Source: Mycolicibacterium sp. J2
GTDB taxonomy: Bacteria > Actinomycetota > Actinomycetes > Mycobacteriales > Mycobacteriaceae
Direction: 5' to 3'
Assembly: GCF_026240945.1 (NCBI RefSeq)
Contig: NZ_JAPFPY010000015.1
Span: 48,614-112,613, forward strand
Length of the DNA stretch: 64,000 nucleotides
Positions within the stretch are counted from its first letter, which is position 1. Every line of letters starts with the position of its first letter. Shown here in pieces: positions 54,958 through 62,698 of this stretch. A model generated the notes under the pieces. The model searched no databases. It was not told where the DNA came from and was given only the letters and a program-made list of their open reading frames with translations. The translations under genes were made by a program, and so were the position numbers.

Positions 54958-54988
54958 TTGACCTCAATATTTGTTGAGGTCCTAGCGT
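54958..54988 (+). promoter_or_regulatory. MerR/SoxR-type promoter with inverted-repeat operator
   Basis: GACCTCAA-TATTTG-TTGAGGTC (54960-54981) has perfect 8-bp arms. A -35 TTGACC (54958-54963) and a -10-like TAGCGT (54983-54988) are separated by 19 bases with the operator filling the spacer. This overlong spacer is the hallmark of promoters activated by MerR-family proteins, and the TTGACCTCAA arm resembles SoxR boxes. Directs the ABC exporter operon about 90 bases downstream. Confidence 0.65.
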
Positions 54989-55076
54989 CAGGTTATTCGG
55001 TTGTCCGGCGTGGGAACATCGGAGTTGGGGGTCCCACAGCGACATGGATGTCGGTGCCATGAGTTAGACAGTCTTA

Positions 55077-57008
55077 GTGGGTGGTGCAATGCAAACGGAG
55101 GGTAGTGGTCTGCGTTCGACGCCGGCGATCGCGCCGCCACCTCGGCATATCCGCTCGTCGTCGGACATCATGCGGCTGCTGCCGTACCTGAAGCCCTATC
55201 GGATGCGCTGGACGGTCATGGTGATCGCCGCGTTCACCAGCCTCGGCGCCACTGTCTGCATCCCGCTGCTCACCAAGGCGGTGATCGACGGGCCGGTGCG
55301 CCACCAGGATGAGCGCGGCCTGTGGACCCTGGGCTTGGCCGCCACCGCACTACTCGTCAGCGAGGCGGTGCTGTGGTTCATCCGCCGCTGGCTGGTCGCC
55401 CGCGCGACCATGGGCGTCGAGGCCGACATCCGCAAGGACCTCTACGCGCGGCTGCAGATCCTGCCGATGAACTTCCACGGCCAGTGGCAATCCGGCCAGT
55501 TGCTCTCCCGGGTGATGAACGACCTGAGCACCATTCGACAGTTCCTGTCGTTCGGGCTGCTGTTCCTGATGCTCAACATCGTCCAGATCATCGTGGTGAC
55601 CGCGCTGCTGCTGAGCATGTACTGGCCACTCGGAGTCGTGGTGGTGGTGTCCATCGTGCCCATCACGCTCACCGTGCTGCACTTCCAGCGTGAGTTCACC
55701 CGCCTGTCGCGGCTGTCGCAGGACCAGTCCGGCAACGTCGCCACCCATGTCGAGGAGGCCGCGCTGGGCCTACGGGTGATCAAGGCGTTCGGCCGCGAGC
55801 GGTACGCCTACGGCCGTTTCGACGAGCGGGCGACGGGCCTGTACGGCACCGAGATGAACAAGGTGGCGGTGTCCGCGAAATTTTGGACGCTGCTGGAGGT
55901 CATCCCCAACATCACGCTGATCATCGTGCTGGGTTTCGGCGCCTATGCGGCCGGGCACGGCCTGGTCAGCATGGGCACCCTGGTCGCGTTCATCACCATG
56001 ATGCTGTCGCTGGTGTGGCCCATCGCGTCACTGGGCTATCTGCTGTCGATGACTCAAGAGGCCATGACCGCGGCCAACCGCGTCACCGAGATCTTCGACG
56101 CGCCACGGGAGGTCACCGACGGCCCGGTCCGGGACACGCCCCGCGGCGGGCGCCTCGAGTTGGTCGACGTGGGGTTCCGGTTCCCGGACTCCGACGGCGT
56201 GGCGCGCCCCGGCGAGCCGGGCAATTGGGCTTTGCGCCATGTCAACCTGACCGTGGAGCCAGGGGAGACCGTCGCGTTGGTCGGGGCCACCGGATCGGGC
56301 AAATCGGTGCTGGCCGCGCTGCTGTCCCGGCTCTACGACGTGACCGAGGGCCGGATCATGCTGGACGGCAAGGATATTCGTGAGCTCTCCCTGCCCGCCC
56401 TGCGGCAGGCGGTGGCCACCGCGTTCGAGGACCCGACGCTGTTCTCCATGTCGGTGCGGGAAAATCTGCAGCTGGGCAACCCAGGCGCGAGCGAAGCACA
56501 GCTGGCGGAGGCCATCAGCGTCGCCTCGGCGGATTTCGTCTACGACCTGCCGTTCGGCTTGGACACCCGCATCGGCGAGCAGGGGATGAGCCTGTCCGGT
56601 GGTCAACGGCAACGGCTTTCGCTGGCCCGCGCCATCCTGGCCGACCCGTCGGTGCTCGTGCTCGATGACACGCTGTCCGCGCTGGACGTGCACACCGAGG
56701 CCGTCGTCACCGAGGCGCTGGGCCGGGTGCTACGCGGGGTCACCGGCATCGTGGTGGCCCATCGCGCCTCGACAGTGCTGCTGGCCGACCGGGTGGCGCT
56801 GCTGCAGGACGGCACCATCACCGCCATCGGCACGCACAGCGAGCTGTTGGCGACGGTGGCCGAGTACCGCTACCTGCTGGCCGCCGACGACGAACTCGAC
56901 GACGGAGCCGAGCGGGTCTGCGACTGGGAGGACGACGAGTACCGGGCCCAGCTGGACCGGCTGCGTCTGGAGGATGAGGCGCTGTCGTGGAAGGGCCGGC
57001 AGACATGA
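55077..57008 (+). CDS. ABC exporter half-transporter, degenerate subunit
   Basis: 643 residues from GTG at 55077 (ATG at 55089 is an alternative). Six-helix membrane domain (about 40-330) and ATPase domain with Walker A GATGSGKS, signature LSGGQRQR and Walker B LVLDDTLSALD, where the usual catalytic Glu is Asp. The C-terminus has a His switch VAHRAS. It pairs with the next gene in a heterodimeric drug/lipid exporter. The ATGA overlap supports equimolar synthesis. Confidence 0.9.
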   Translation: MGGAMQTEGSGLRSTPAIAPPPRHIRSSSDIMRLLPYLKPYRMRWTVMVIAAFTSLGATVCIPLLTKAVIDGPVRHQDERGLWTLGLAATALLVSEAVLWFIRRWLVARATMGVEADIRKDLYARLQILPMNFHGQWQSGQLLSRVMNDLSTIRQFLSFGLLFLMLNIVQIIVVTALLLSMYWPLGVVVVVSIVPITLTVLHFQREFTRLSRLSQDQSGNVATHVEEAALGLRVIKAFGRERYAYGRFDERATGLYGTEMNKVAVSAKFWTLLEVIPNITLIIVLGFGAYAAGHGLVSMGTLVAFITMMLSLVWPIASLGYLLSMTQEAMTAANRVTEIFDAPREVTDGPVRDTPRGGRLELVDVGFRFPDSDGVARPGEPGNWALRHVNLTVEPGETVALVGATGSGKSVLAALLSRLYDVTEGRIMLDGKDIRELSLPALRQAVATAFEDPTLFSMSVRENLQLGNPGASEAQLAEAISVASADFVYDLPFGLDTRIGEQGMSLSGGQRQRLSLARAILADPSVLVLDDTLSALDVHTEAVVTEALGRVLRGVTGIVVAHRASTVLLADRVALLQDGTITAIGTHSELLATVAEYRYLLAADDELDDGAERVCDWEDDEYRAQLDRLRLEDEALSWKGRQT

Positions 57009-58828
57009 GCGTCACCGACTGGCGCGGGCGCAAGGTCGACGACCACGACGGCGACGATCTGCCGATCGACGAGTCCATCTCGCGACGGCGCGAGGCGCGC
57101 CACCTGTTGTTCGAGCTGCTGCGGCCCTACCGCACGATGATCGCGATCCTCGCGGTCATCGTGGTAGTGGAGAACGCGGCCCGGTTATCGGTGCCGATGC
57201 TGGTGCAGCGCGGTATCGACCACGGCATCCCGCCCATCGTCAACGGTGGCTCGGCGCGCGAACTGGTGGTCATCCTCGCGGTGCTGTGCGCGGTGGTGGT
57301 GGTCCAGGGTGGCAGCCGGATGGTGTTCCTACGTCGGTCGGGCCGGATCGGGCAGGACGTGCTGCTGGAGTTGCGGCGCAGGCTGTTCCGGCATTTCCAG
57401 CGCCTCGACGTCGCCTTCCACGACCGCTACACCTCGGGCCGCGTGGTCGCTCGGTCGACCAATGACATCGAGGCCATCCAGGACATGCTGGCCACCGGGT
57501 TCGACGGCCTGATCACCGCGGTGCTGACGATGTGCGGTACCGCGGTGTTGCTGGTCGTGCTGGACTGGCGACTGGGCCTGATGTGCTTGTGCGCCTTCCC
57601 CATTCTGGTGGCGCTGGTCATGTGGTTCCGTTCGGAATCCTCGAAGACGTATCTCAAGGTGCGCGAGGCGGCCGCGTTGGTCATCGTGCAGTTCGTCGAG
57701 ACCATGACCGGGATCAAGGCCGTGCAGGCCTACCGCCGCGAGCCGCGTAACCAGGAGATCTTCGAAGACGTTGCCGACCAATACAAGTCGATCAACGAGC
57801 GGGCGTTCAAACTGCTCGCCATCTTCATGCCCAGCGTGCGGCTGTTCGGCAACCTCGCCACCGGCGTGGTGCTGCTCTACGGCGGGTACCGGGTGCTCGG
57901 CGGTCAGATGACGCTGGGCACGCTCACCGCGTTCTTGCTGTACCTGCGCATCTTCTTCGAGCCGATGCAGGAGATTTCGCAGTTCTTCAACACCTTCCAG
58001 TCGGCGTCGGCGGCACTGGAGAAGATCTCCGGGGTGCTGGCCACCGAGCCGGGCATCCGCGACCCGCAGCACCCGGTTCGGCTGCCGGCGGTACGCGGCG
58101 AGGTTGAGTTCCGGGACGTGCGTTTCGAATACGTGCCCGACCGCCCGGTCCTGCCGGACCTGTCGCTGCACGTCCCGGCCGGGCAGACCGTCGCGCTGGT
58201 CGGCACCACGGGTGCCGGCAAGACCACCATCGCCAAACTGATCGCCCGGTTCTACGACCCGGTGGCCGGGACGGTCAGCCTGGACGGGGTTGATCTGCGC
58301 GATATCGAGCAGGCCGAGCTGCGCCGGCACGTGGTGATGGTGACGCAGGAGAACTTCATGTTCGAGGGCACCGTCGCCGACAACATCCGCTTCGGCAAGC
58401 CCACCGCCACCGATGCCGAGGTGCGCGCCGCGGCGCAGGCCGTCGGAGCGGACCGGTTCATCGATGTCCTGCCCGACGGGTACGACACCGACGTCGCCAA
58501 GCGGGGCGGCCGGCTGTCGGCCGGCCAGCGGCAGCTGATCGCTTTCGCCCGAGCATTTTTGGCCGATCCCGCGGTGCTGATCCTCGACGAGGCGACGTCC
58601 TCGCTGGACGTGCCGAGCGAGCGCCTGGTGCAGCGCGCGCTGGTGACGGTGCTGGCCGACCGGACCGCCGTGGTCATCGCGCACCGGCTGTCGACGGTGC
58701 TCAGCGCCGACCGGGTGCTGGTGCTCGAACACGGCCGCATCGTCGAGGACGGGCCGCCGGGTGAATTGATCGATGCGGGTGGGCATTTCGCGGGGTTGCA
58801 TCAGGCGTGGGTGGACTCGTTGGCGTGA
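57005..58828 (+). CDS. ABC exporter half-transporter, catalytic subunit
   Basis: 607 residues from ATG at 57005, overlapping the first subunit's stop. Six-helix membrane domain followed by an ATPase with Walker A GTTGAGKT, signature LSAGQRQL (instead of LSGGQ), Walker B LILDEATSSLD with the catalytic Glu intact, and His switch IAHRLS. The unusual signature contributes to the degenerate site together with the first subunit's Asp, while the second site is canonical, as in TM287/288-type exporters. Confidence 0.9.
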   Translation: MSVTDWRGRKVDDHDGDDLPIDESISRRREARHLLFELLRPYRTMIAILAVIVVVENAARLSVPMLVQRGIDHGIPPIVNGGSARELVVILAVLCAVVVVQGGSRMVFLRRSGRIGQDVLLELRRRLFRHFQRLDVAFHDRYTSGRVVARSTNDIEAIQDMLATGFDGLITAVLTMCGTAVLLVVLDWRLGLMCLCAFPILVALVMWFRSESSKTYLKVREAAALVIVQFVETMTGIKAVQAYRREPRNQEIFEDVADQYKSINERAFKLLAIFMPSVRLFGNLATGVVLLYGGYRVLGGQMTLGTLTAFLLYLRIFFEPMQEISQFFNTFQSASAALEKISGVLATEPGIRDPQHPVRLPAVRGEVEFRDVRFEYVPDRPVLPDLSLHVPAGQTVALVGTTGAGKTTIAKLIARFYDPVAGTVSLDGVDLRDIEQAELRRHVVMVTQENFMFEGTVADNIRFGKPTATDAEVRAAAQAVGADRFIDVLPDGYDTDVAKRGGRLSAGQRQLIAFARAFLADPAVLILDEATSSLDVPSERLVQRALVTVLADRTAVVIAHRLSTVLSADRVLVLEHGRIVEDGPPGELIDAGGHFAGLHQAWVDSLA

Positions 58829-58838
58829 TACGCCGGCG

Positions 58839-58896
58839 CGACTGTGGGCCGTAGGTACGCCTCGTCGTGATCTGGCGTGCATACGGCCCACAGTCG
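58839..58896. terminator. Imperfect hairpin between the ABC exporter and cdh
   Basis: 15-bp perfect arms CGACTGTGGGCCGTA (58839-58853) and TACGGCCCACAGTCG (58882-58896) with a partly complementary interior. Lies between the convergent stop codons of the ABC exporter and the CDP-diacylglycerol diphosphatase gene. Probable bidirectional terminator. Confidence 0.6.
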
Positions 58897-58904
58897 GCGC
58901 TGCG

Positions 58905-59756
58905 CTACTTGCCGTTGACCTTCCACAACAGGGACTCGACATTGTTCATGCCGGCAGGTGACAGCCCGGTCTGGGTATCACTTTCCAGGACGTCGAAGCC
59001 GCCGCGGGGATCCTTGGCGATCAGGATCATTGCGTGGGACATGGCGGTCTTCTTGGGCTGCACAATGTCGTTGTTCACCTTCGCGAAGAAGTTGTGGTCC
59101 AACGAATTGACATGCCAGGCGCGGTAACCGTTGGGTGCGCTGTCCTTGGCGAGGGACTGGTCGTGCCCGGTGACCGGCACGACGGAGTTCACCCAATCGC
59201 TTTCGCGCTCCGCGATCTTGCCGCTGTTGGCGGCGGCGTCGATATCGTGGCGGGCGGGACGGTACAACTCGGTCAGGTGGATGTGCATCTGGTCTTGGCC
59301 GCGGCTGTCCGCGGAATTGATGGCCAACGCCCAGTCGTCAACCCCCGTCAGCAGCGAGGCTTCGTCGGCGGCGTGCTTGAAGTAGTTCGGCGCATCACCG
59401 AGCAGATTCGGGCATTCGATGCCGGACTCAGCAATGGTGGGGATCACGAGCAGGTCGGTGAACTTGGTTTTCTGGTTCGGATTTCCGTTGTGTACCGCCC
59501 AGCCGCGCGTCGAATCGTTGTTCGGCCACTGGAGGTCGAAGTTGGTGCCCTTGTGCGACGGGCTGTACGTGCCCGGATCGACGTCCCGCCACAGTGGGCT
59601 GGCCATCTGCTTGGCCGTGGAGCACGGGCCGAAGGCGCCGGTTATGGCGTCGGCGTTGGAGGCCGGCGCGAGTCCGAGCGCCAGGGCCGGTACGGCGGCC
59701 AGCGAGGCGACGGTGGCGACGCGGCGGGCGAAGCGGTTGCGAGAGGTGTTCGTCAT
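58905..59756 (-). CDS. Secreted CDP-diacylglycerol diphosphatase (Cdh-like)
   Basis: 283 residues from ATG at 59756. Signal peptide about 1-40 (ending near ASNADA). The catalytic HxH lies in QMHIHLTELYRP, and the DDWALAINSADSRGQDQ and AWHVNSLDHNFF segments fit the CDH family (HIT-like fold). It hydrolyses CDP-diacylglycerol to CMP and phosphatidate. M. tuberculosis has Rv2289 of this family. Longer readings upstream run into unrelated low-GC sequence and are discarded. Confidence 0.85.
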   Translation of the reverse strand: MTNTSRNRFARRVATVASLAAVPALALGLAPASNADAITGAFGPCSTAKQMASPLWRDVDPGTYSPSHKGTNFDLQWPNNDSTRGWAVHNGNPNQKTKFTDLLVIPTIAESGIECPNLLGDAPNYFKHAADEASLLTGVDDWALAINSADSRGQDQMHIHLTELYRPARHDIDAAANSGKIAERESDWVNSVVPVTGHDQSLAKDSAPNGYRAWHVNSLDHNFFAKVNNDIVQPKKTAMSHAMILIAKDPRGGFDVLESDTQTGLSPAGMNNVESLLWKVNGK

Positions 59757-60070
59757 CGTTGTTCTCCGTTGCTTGATCGGTGGTGAAAGCTTGGTGAGAA
59801 CAACTTCACGCATCCGGAAGCCCCGGTCTGTCCGCTGGTCGGGCTGCGCGACGGGGGAATCCGGGTTCCCCCGATTGGGGGACGGCCGGCTTTCGTAGAT
59901 GACTGACCATGTGCAGCCAGGCTGGCTCAATGAGTTCGTACCTGTTACGCCGTAATGGGTTTGGACATTCGGATCGAGGTCTGACACGTTCTTCCGACGG
60001 ATACTAGCTACGGGTGGGGCCCTGTCCATTGAGTGCCGTCCCGGATATTTCGTCGGCTTCTTCGGTTTCG
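59757..60070. other. Intergenic region at the GC transition upstream of cdh
   Basis: About 310 bases with no convincing gene. It should hold the cdh promoter. The sequence changes from GC-rich to visibly AT-richer near 59,930, the left edge of the low-GC islet. An inverted repeat GGGAATCCGGGTTCCC lies at 59854-59869. Confidence 0.5.
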
Positions 60071-60427
60071 TTAATTGCTTCCATGGTCGCCATCCCTTTT
60101 CTTCTTCTTTGCGTATCTGTTTATCTTTTTTGGCGTGCATCCTATGTGACACCCGATCCAGTTAGAAAGATTTCTCTGCACGCCAGTTGTGAAGAAGACG
60201 GCGATAGCCCTGAATCCTATTGTGATAGTTAGGCAGCCAAACGCTATGGCGGCGTTTGGTGTCACCGCAAAAAAGAGTAGTGATGTACAGATTGGCAGAA
60301 TCCATGACTTCTTTGACGGCACAGTTCTATGGAAGTCGTTCTTGAAGATGAAAGCTATAGCGGCAACCATATTGATGATTAATACAACCGCAAAGGCGCC
60401 CGTCATGCTATGACCGCTGTTGTTCAT
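60071..60427 (-). CDS. Small three-helix membrane protein C, candidate immunity protein
   Basis: 118 residues from ATG at 60427, with GAGGAA upstream. Three hydrophobic segments (about 10-28, 43-61 and 64-84) and a strongly basic cytosolic tail with a KKKKR run. No family recognised. It directly follows a decayed toxin-like tail (60463-60592) on the same strand, the classical place for an immunity gene. Low GC relative to the chromosome. Confidence 0.6.
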   Translation of the reverse strand: MNNSGHSMTGAFAVVLIINMVAAIAFIFKNDFHRTVPSKKSWILPICTSLLFFAVTPNAAIAFGCLTITIGFRAIAVFFTTGVQRNLSNWIGCHIGCTPKKINRYAKKKKRDGDHGSN

Positions 60428-60853
60428 GACGTTCCTCACCTATAGCATCTGAGTCCATTTTCTCACCAACCAAGGAAGTCTCCTACGGCGCTGGCTGCCG
60501 ACGATAATGCCGATCCGGCAGACCGCGCTGCTCCGCCGAGGGCTTCTCCTGGCAGCAGAACCAAAGCCACTACCGAGGAACCCGCCCACTACTCGGCCTA
60601 GATGCTGTCGTGAACACGACCATTTGTTCCGATACCTCGTTCACCGCCACCCGCAGCACTTAGCGATTCCCTTCCGGAAAGTGCACTAACCCTAAGCATT
60701 TGCCCATCCAACCAGTTATCAGTCGAGAGGGGAGTGCCCAGAAGGGCGTTCACCGTTATGATTCCGCGAGCTCGGATGCAAAGGCGCTGGGGCAAGATGG
60801 CTATGACGCCTAAGCGACGGGCGCTCCCTGCCACATGGATTAGATTTCTTACG
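60428..60853. other. Region between two small membrane genes, containing a decayed toxin tail
   Basis: About 425 bases. The part at 60463-60592 is described separately. The rest (60593-60853) has no open frame I can support; a minus-strand frame at 60598-60834 has no family-like character. Confidence 0.5.
60463..60592 (-). pseudogene. Decayed C-terminal tail of a toxin-like protein
   Basis: On the minus strand, one frame reads VVGGFLGSGFGSAA and, after a one-base shift near 60540, the next frame reads GEALGGAARSAGSALSSAAS and then AVGDFLGW-stop. This is a Gly/Ala/Ser-rich hydrophobic C-terminus of the same style as the end of the intact 297-residue protein at 61795-62688 (GNSIVSGAKSLWSGAQSLFS). 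A frameshift and an upstream stop (TAG) in the second frame show decay. The immunity-like gene lies 36 bases downstream. Confidence 0.5.
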
Positions 60854-61138
60854 CTATATATCGGATTTGCGGTTATGGTCGCGGCTCGCCTTCAGCCCGT
60901 TGACGAAATGGCGGCGCAGCCAATAATTGAACGCGCCGATTAACAACGAGCCGGTGATCACGCCGACAGAAATGACGACTACCTCAGTGGAAAGTCCTAG
61001 CCTGGGGGCAACAAGTAGAATCAGACTCGCAACTGAGAGTAAGAAGAATGCTGAAGCCAATAGACGTCGTCTCGACGTCAGCGCGACCCACATCATTAGC
61101 GTGGATATCACGAGTAGTACGCCAAAAAGGGTGCTCAT
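60854..61138 (-). CDS. Small three-helix membrane protein B, candidate immunity protein
   Basis: 94 residues, three to four hydrophobic segments (about 3-20, 27-44, 49-70). The N-terminal MSTLFGVLLVISTLMMW resembles that of the next protein (MNSLFTLGIIILGTLLF), suggesting divergent paralogues. No clear Shine-Dalgarno upstream. Basic C-terminus (KASRDHNRK). No recognised family. Confidence 0.6.
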   Translation of the reverse strand: MSTLFGVLLVISTLMMWVALTSRRRLLASAFFLLSVASLILLVAPRLGLSTEVVVISVGVITGSLLIGAFNYWLRRHFVNGLKASRDHNRKSDI

Positions 61139-61220
61139 CGCACACTACGAGGCGCAGGCTCGGGATACCATACTGCCCTTGGCGATACCATCCTCCTGAA
61201 TAGCATTGGCGGGCTATCGG

Positions 61221-61511
61221 TTATCCATCCATCGGTGGTTGTAGCGGATCGGCTGAAATCATTTGAAACCGATCCACATATCCACGGCAGGCAGCTATGA
61301 CGGCGCGTGCTACCACCACAAAGAACGCGCATAGAACCGCATACTGGATATATTTTGTCTCCGTGGATAGATATAATCCTGCCGCTATGGCCGCTATCCC
61401 GAGGATCTGCACGACGAGCCCACTGCCAAAGTGTGAAGGCAGCAATATTGTCGACCAAATAAATAACAAAGTGCCCAAGATTATAATGCCCAACGTAAAA
61501 AGCGAATTCAA
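61221..61511 (-). CDS. Small three-helix membrane protein A, candidate immunity protein
   Basis: 96 residues, TTG start at 61511 beginning three bases past the upstream stop codon, so it is coupled. Three hydrophobic segments (about 3-24, 31-48 and 57-75). Third gene of the toxin operon, the position of an immunity protein. No family recognised; the overlapping frame at 61135-61518 is a shadow. Confidence 0.65.
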   Translation of the reverse strand: MNSLFTLGIIILGTLLFIWSTILLPSHFGSGLVVQILGIAAIAAGLYLSTETKYIQYAVLCAFFVVVARAVIAACRGYVDRFQMISADPLQPPMDG

Positions 61512-61514
61512 TTC

Positions 61515-61754
61515 TCACGCTCGCTTCTTATTCTTCTTTGAGTCGTGCATATCTTCTAGCGTCGACGGAGGTGGCGCGGCGGGGCCAACAAACCATGTTA
61601 TCCAAGCAGCAGCCCTGATGAGCCGTTCCCACCAACTAGCTGGCTTCTTCATCGTGTTCGGAGTGAAAGGTACTTCTCGCGGGGCGGAGGCGCCCCGTAT
61701 CTGATCACCGGTGAGCGGGCGGCGACCTTGTGGTTCTCTATCCGGTATGTCCAT
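61515..61754 (-). CDS. Small basic protein of the toxin operon
   Basis: 79 residues from ATG at 61754, chosen because GGAGG lies five bases upstream; a start four codons earlier overlaps this GGAGG. Pro-rich N-terminus, one marginal hydrophobic segment (about 49-61, RAAAWITWFVGPA), and a highly basic C-terminus (KKNKKRA). Lies between the toxin-like gene (40-base gap) and the three-helix protein A gene. Function unknown; could be an accessory or a second immunity component. Confidence 0.55.
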   Translation of the reverse strand: MDIPDREPQGRRPLTGDQIRGASAPREVPFTPNTMKKPASWWERLIRAAAWITWFVGPAAPPPSTLEDMHDSKKNKKRA

Positions 61755-61794
61755 AGTGGCCTCCATAGAAGCTGTCGAAATCCGATGTTTTGAT

Positions 61795-62688
61795 CTAGCT
61801 GAATAGACTCTGGGCTCCGCTCCAGAGCGATTTCGCGCCGCTCACTATAGAATTTCCCACCTCTTTGGCGGCATCTCCGGTTGCGCGTAACCCGCTATCG
61901 ATCGCATCTTTGGCGCCTTCCGGCAGTTTACCGTAAGCCCATTTAGCTCCTTGGTATGCAGCCACGCCCGCTGCCGCGCCAACTACCACAACTGCGATCG
62001 CGGGGGCTGCTGGAGCCAATGCAGCCATAGCGGCACCGGCTAATAATCCGGCGCCAACACTAGCTGCATTGGCGGTGATGGCCTGACCAGGCGCCATGCC
62101 GTCCTTAATATCGTAGTACGCGGCCAGAGGCGCAAGAGCCGGGCCCACACCTTTGCCTAATATCTTGGTTGCAGTCCCAAGATTTGCAACGCGGGAAACA
62201 AGTCCGGCCATTTTCGGCGTCTCACCACGTATTGTGTTCGTGGCTGCTTCGATAGCGGGATCCGCCGTGGTCACGCGACTCCCCGATAGTATCGAATCAT
62301 TGATTACATCTGATGAGGCCTGCACCAAACGCTGAGACTCCGATAGGGCCTTCTGACTGACATTAAGGCTTCTCTTGAGAAGTGCGTTTACTCCGGCAGA
62401 AGTGCCCTGAATAGCATATTTTGGTGCGCGCTCAACCTGTTTGTCGAGGATCTCCTTACCCTTATCGAAGAGTGTTTTATTTCGACGGACACCTGTCGAC
62501 GCGACAGTCTGCGTTAAAAGATCGCTGCTCTTGTCACCGCGATTGTGATCGTCATTCTTGTCGTTATCGTTATCGCTGTTGTCGAGTTGGTCCTGGATCT
62601 TCTTGCGCAGCTCATCGACTTCGTTTTGCTTTCCCTGCTTCGGATTCTGCTCGCTGTCAGGCGGGCCTTGACCCCGGATGGTGGACAC
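61795..62688 (-). CDS. C-terminal part of a putative pore-forming polymorphic toxin, truncated by an IS
   Basis: 297 residues from a GTG at 62688 that lies inside the IS terminal repeat, so the first nine residues are IS-derived and the true start was lost. Domains: charged helix (about 20-36), an extremely Asp/Asn-rich linker (37-56), a basic helical region (70-130), a hydrophobic Gly/Ala-rich glycine-zipper stretch (about 209-246, VGAGLLAGAAMAALAPAA and IAVVVVGAAAGVAAYQG), and an amphipathic tail ending GAQSLFS. This layout resembles the C-terminal toxic module of LXG/WXG-type polymorphic toxins such as TelE. It is followed by small membrane genes. Family assignment is by architecture only. 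Confidence 0.5.
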   Translation of the reverse strand: MSTIRGQGPPDSEQNPKQGKQNEVDELRKKIQDQLDNSDNDNDKNDDHNRGDKSSDLLTQTVASTGVRRNKTLFDKGKEILDKQVERAPKYAIQGTSAGVNALLKRSLNVSQKALSESQRLVQASSDVINDSILSGSRVTTADPAIEAATNTIRGETPKMAGLVSRVANLGTATKILGKGVGPALAPLAAYYDIKDGMAPGQAITANAASVGAGLLAGAAMAALAPAAPAIAVVVVGAAAGVAAYQGAKWAYGKLPEGAKDAIDSGLRATGDAAKEVGNSIVSGAKSLWSGAQSLFS

Positions 62689-62698
62689 GGGATTTGGA

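Noticed and set aside
57329..58942. Minus-strand 537-codon frame antisense to the second ABC subunit
   Set aside because: Antisense shadow of a well-supported ABC gene.
60598..60834. 78-codon minus-strand frame upstream of the decayed toxin tail
   Set aside because: No RBS, no hydrophobic or family-like pattern; Arg/Ser/Gly-rich composition. Not continuous with the tail frames.
61135..61518. 127-codon minus-strand frame overlapping the small membrane protein A
   Set aside because: Its sequence lacks hydrophobic-segment logic and is Cys/Arg/Ser-rich, while the frame at 61221-61511 has clean membrane helices and a coupled start.
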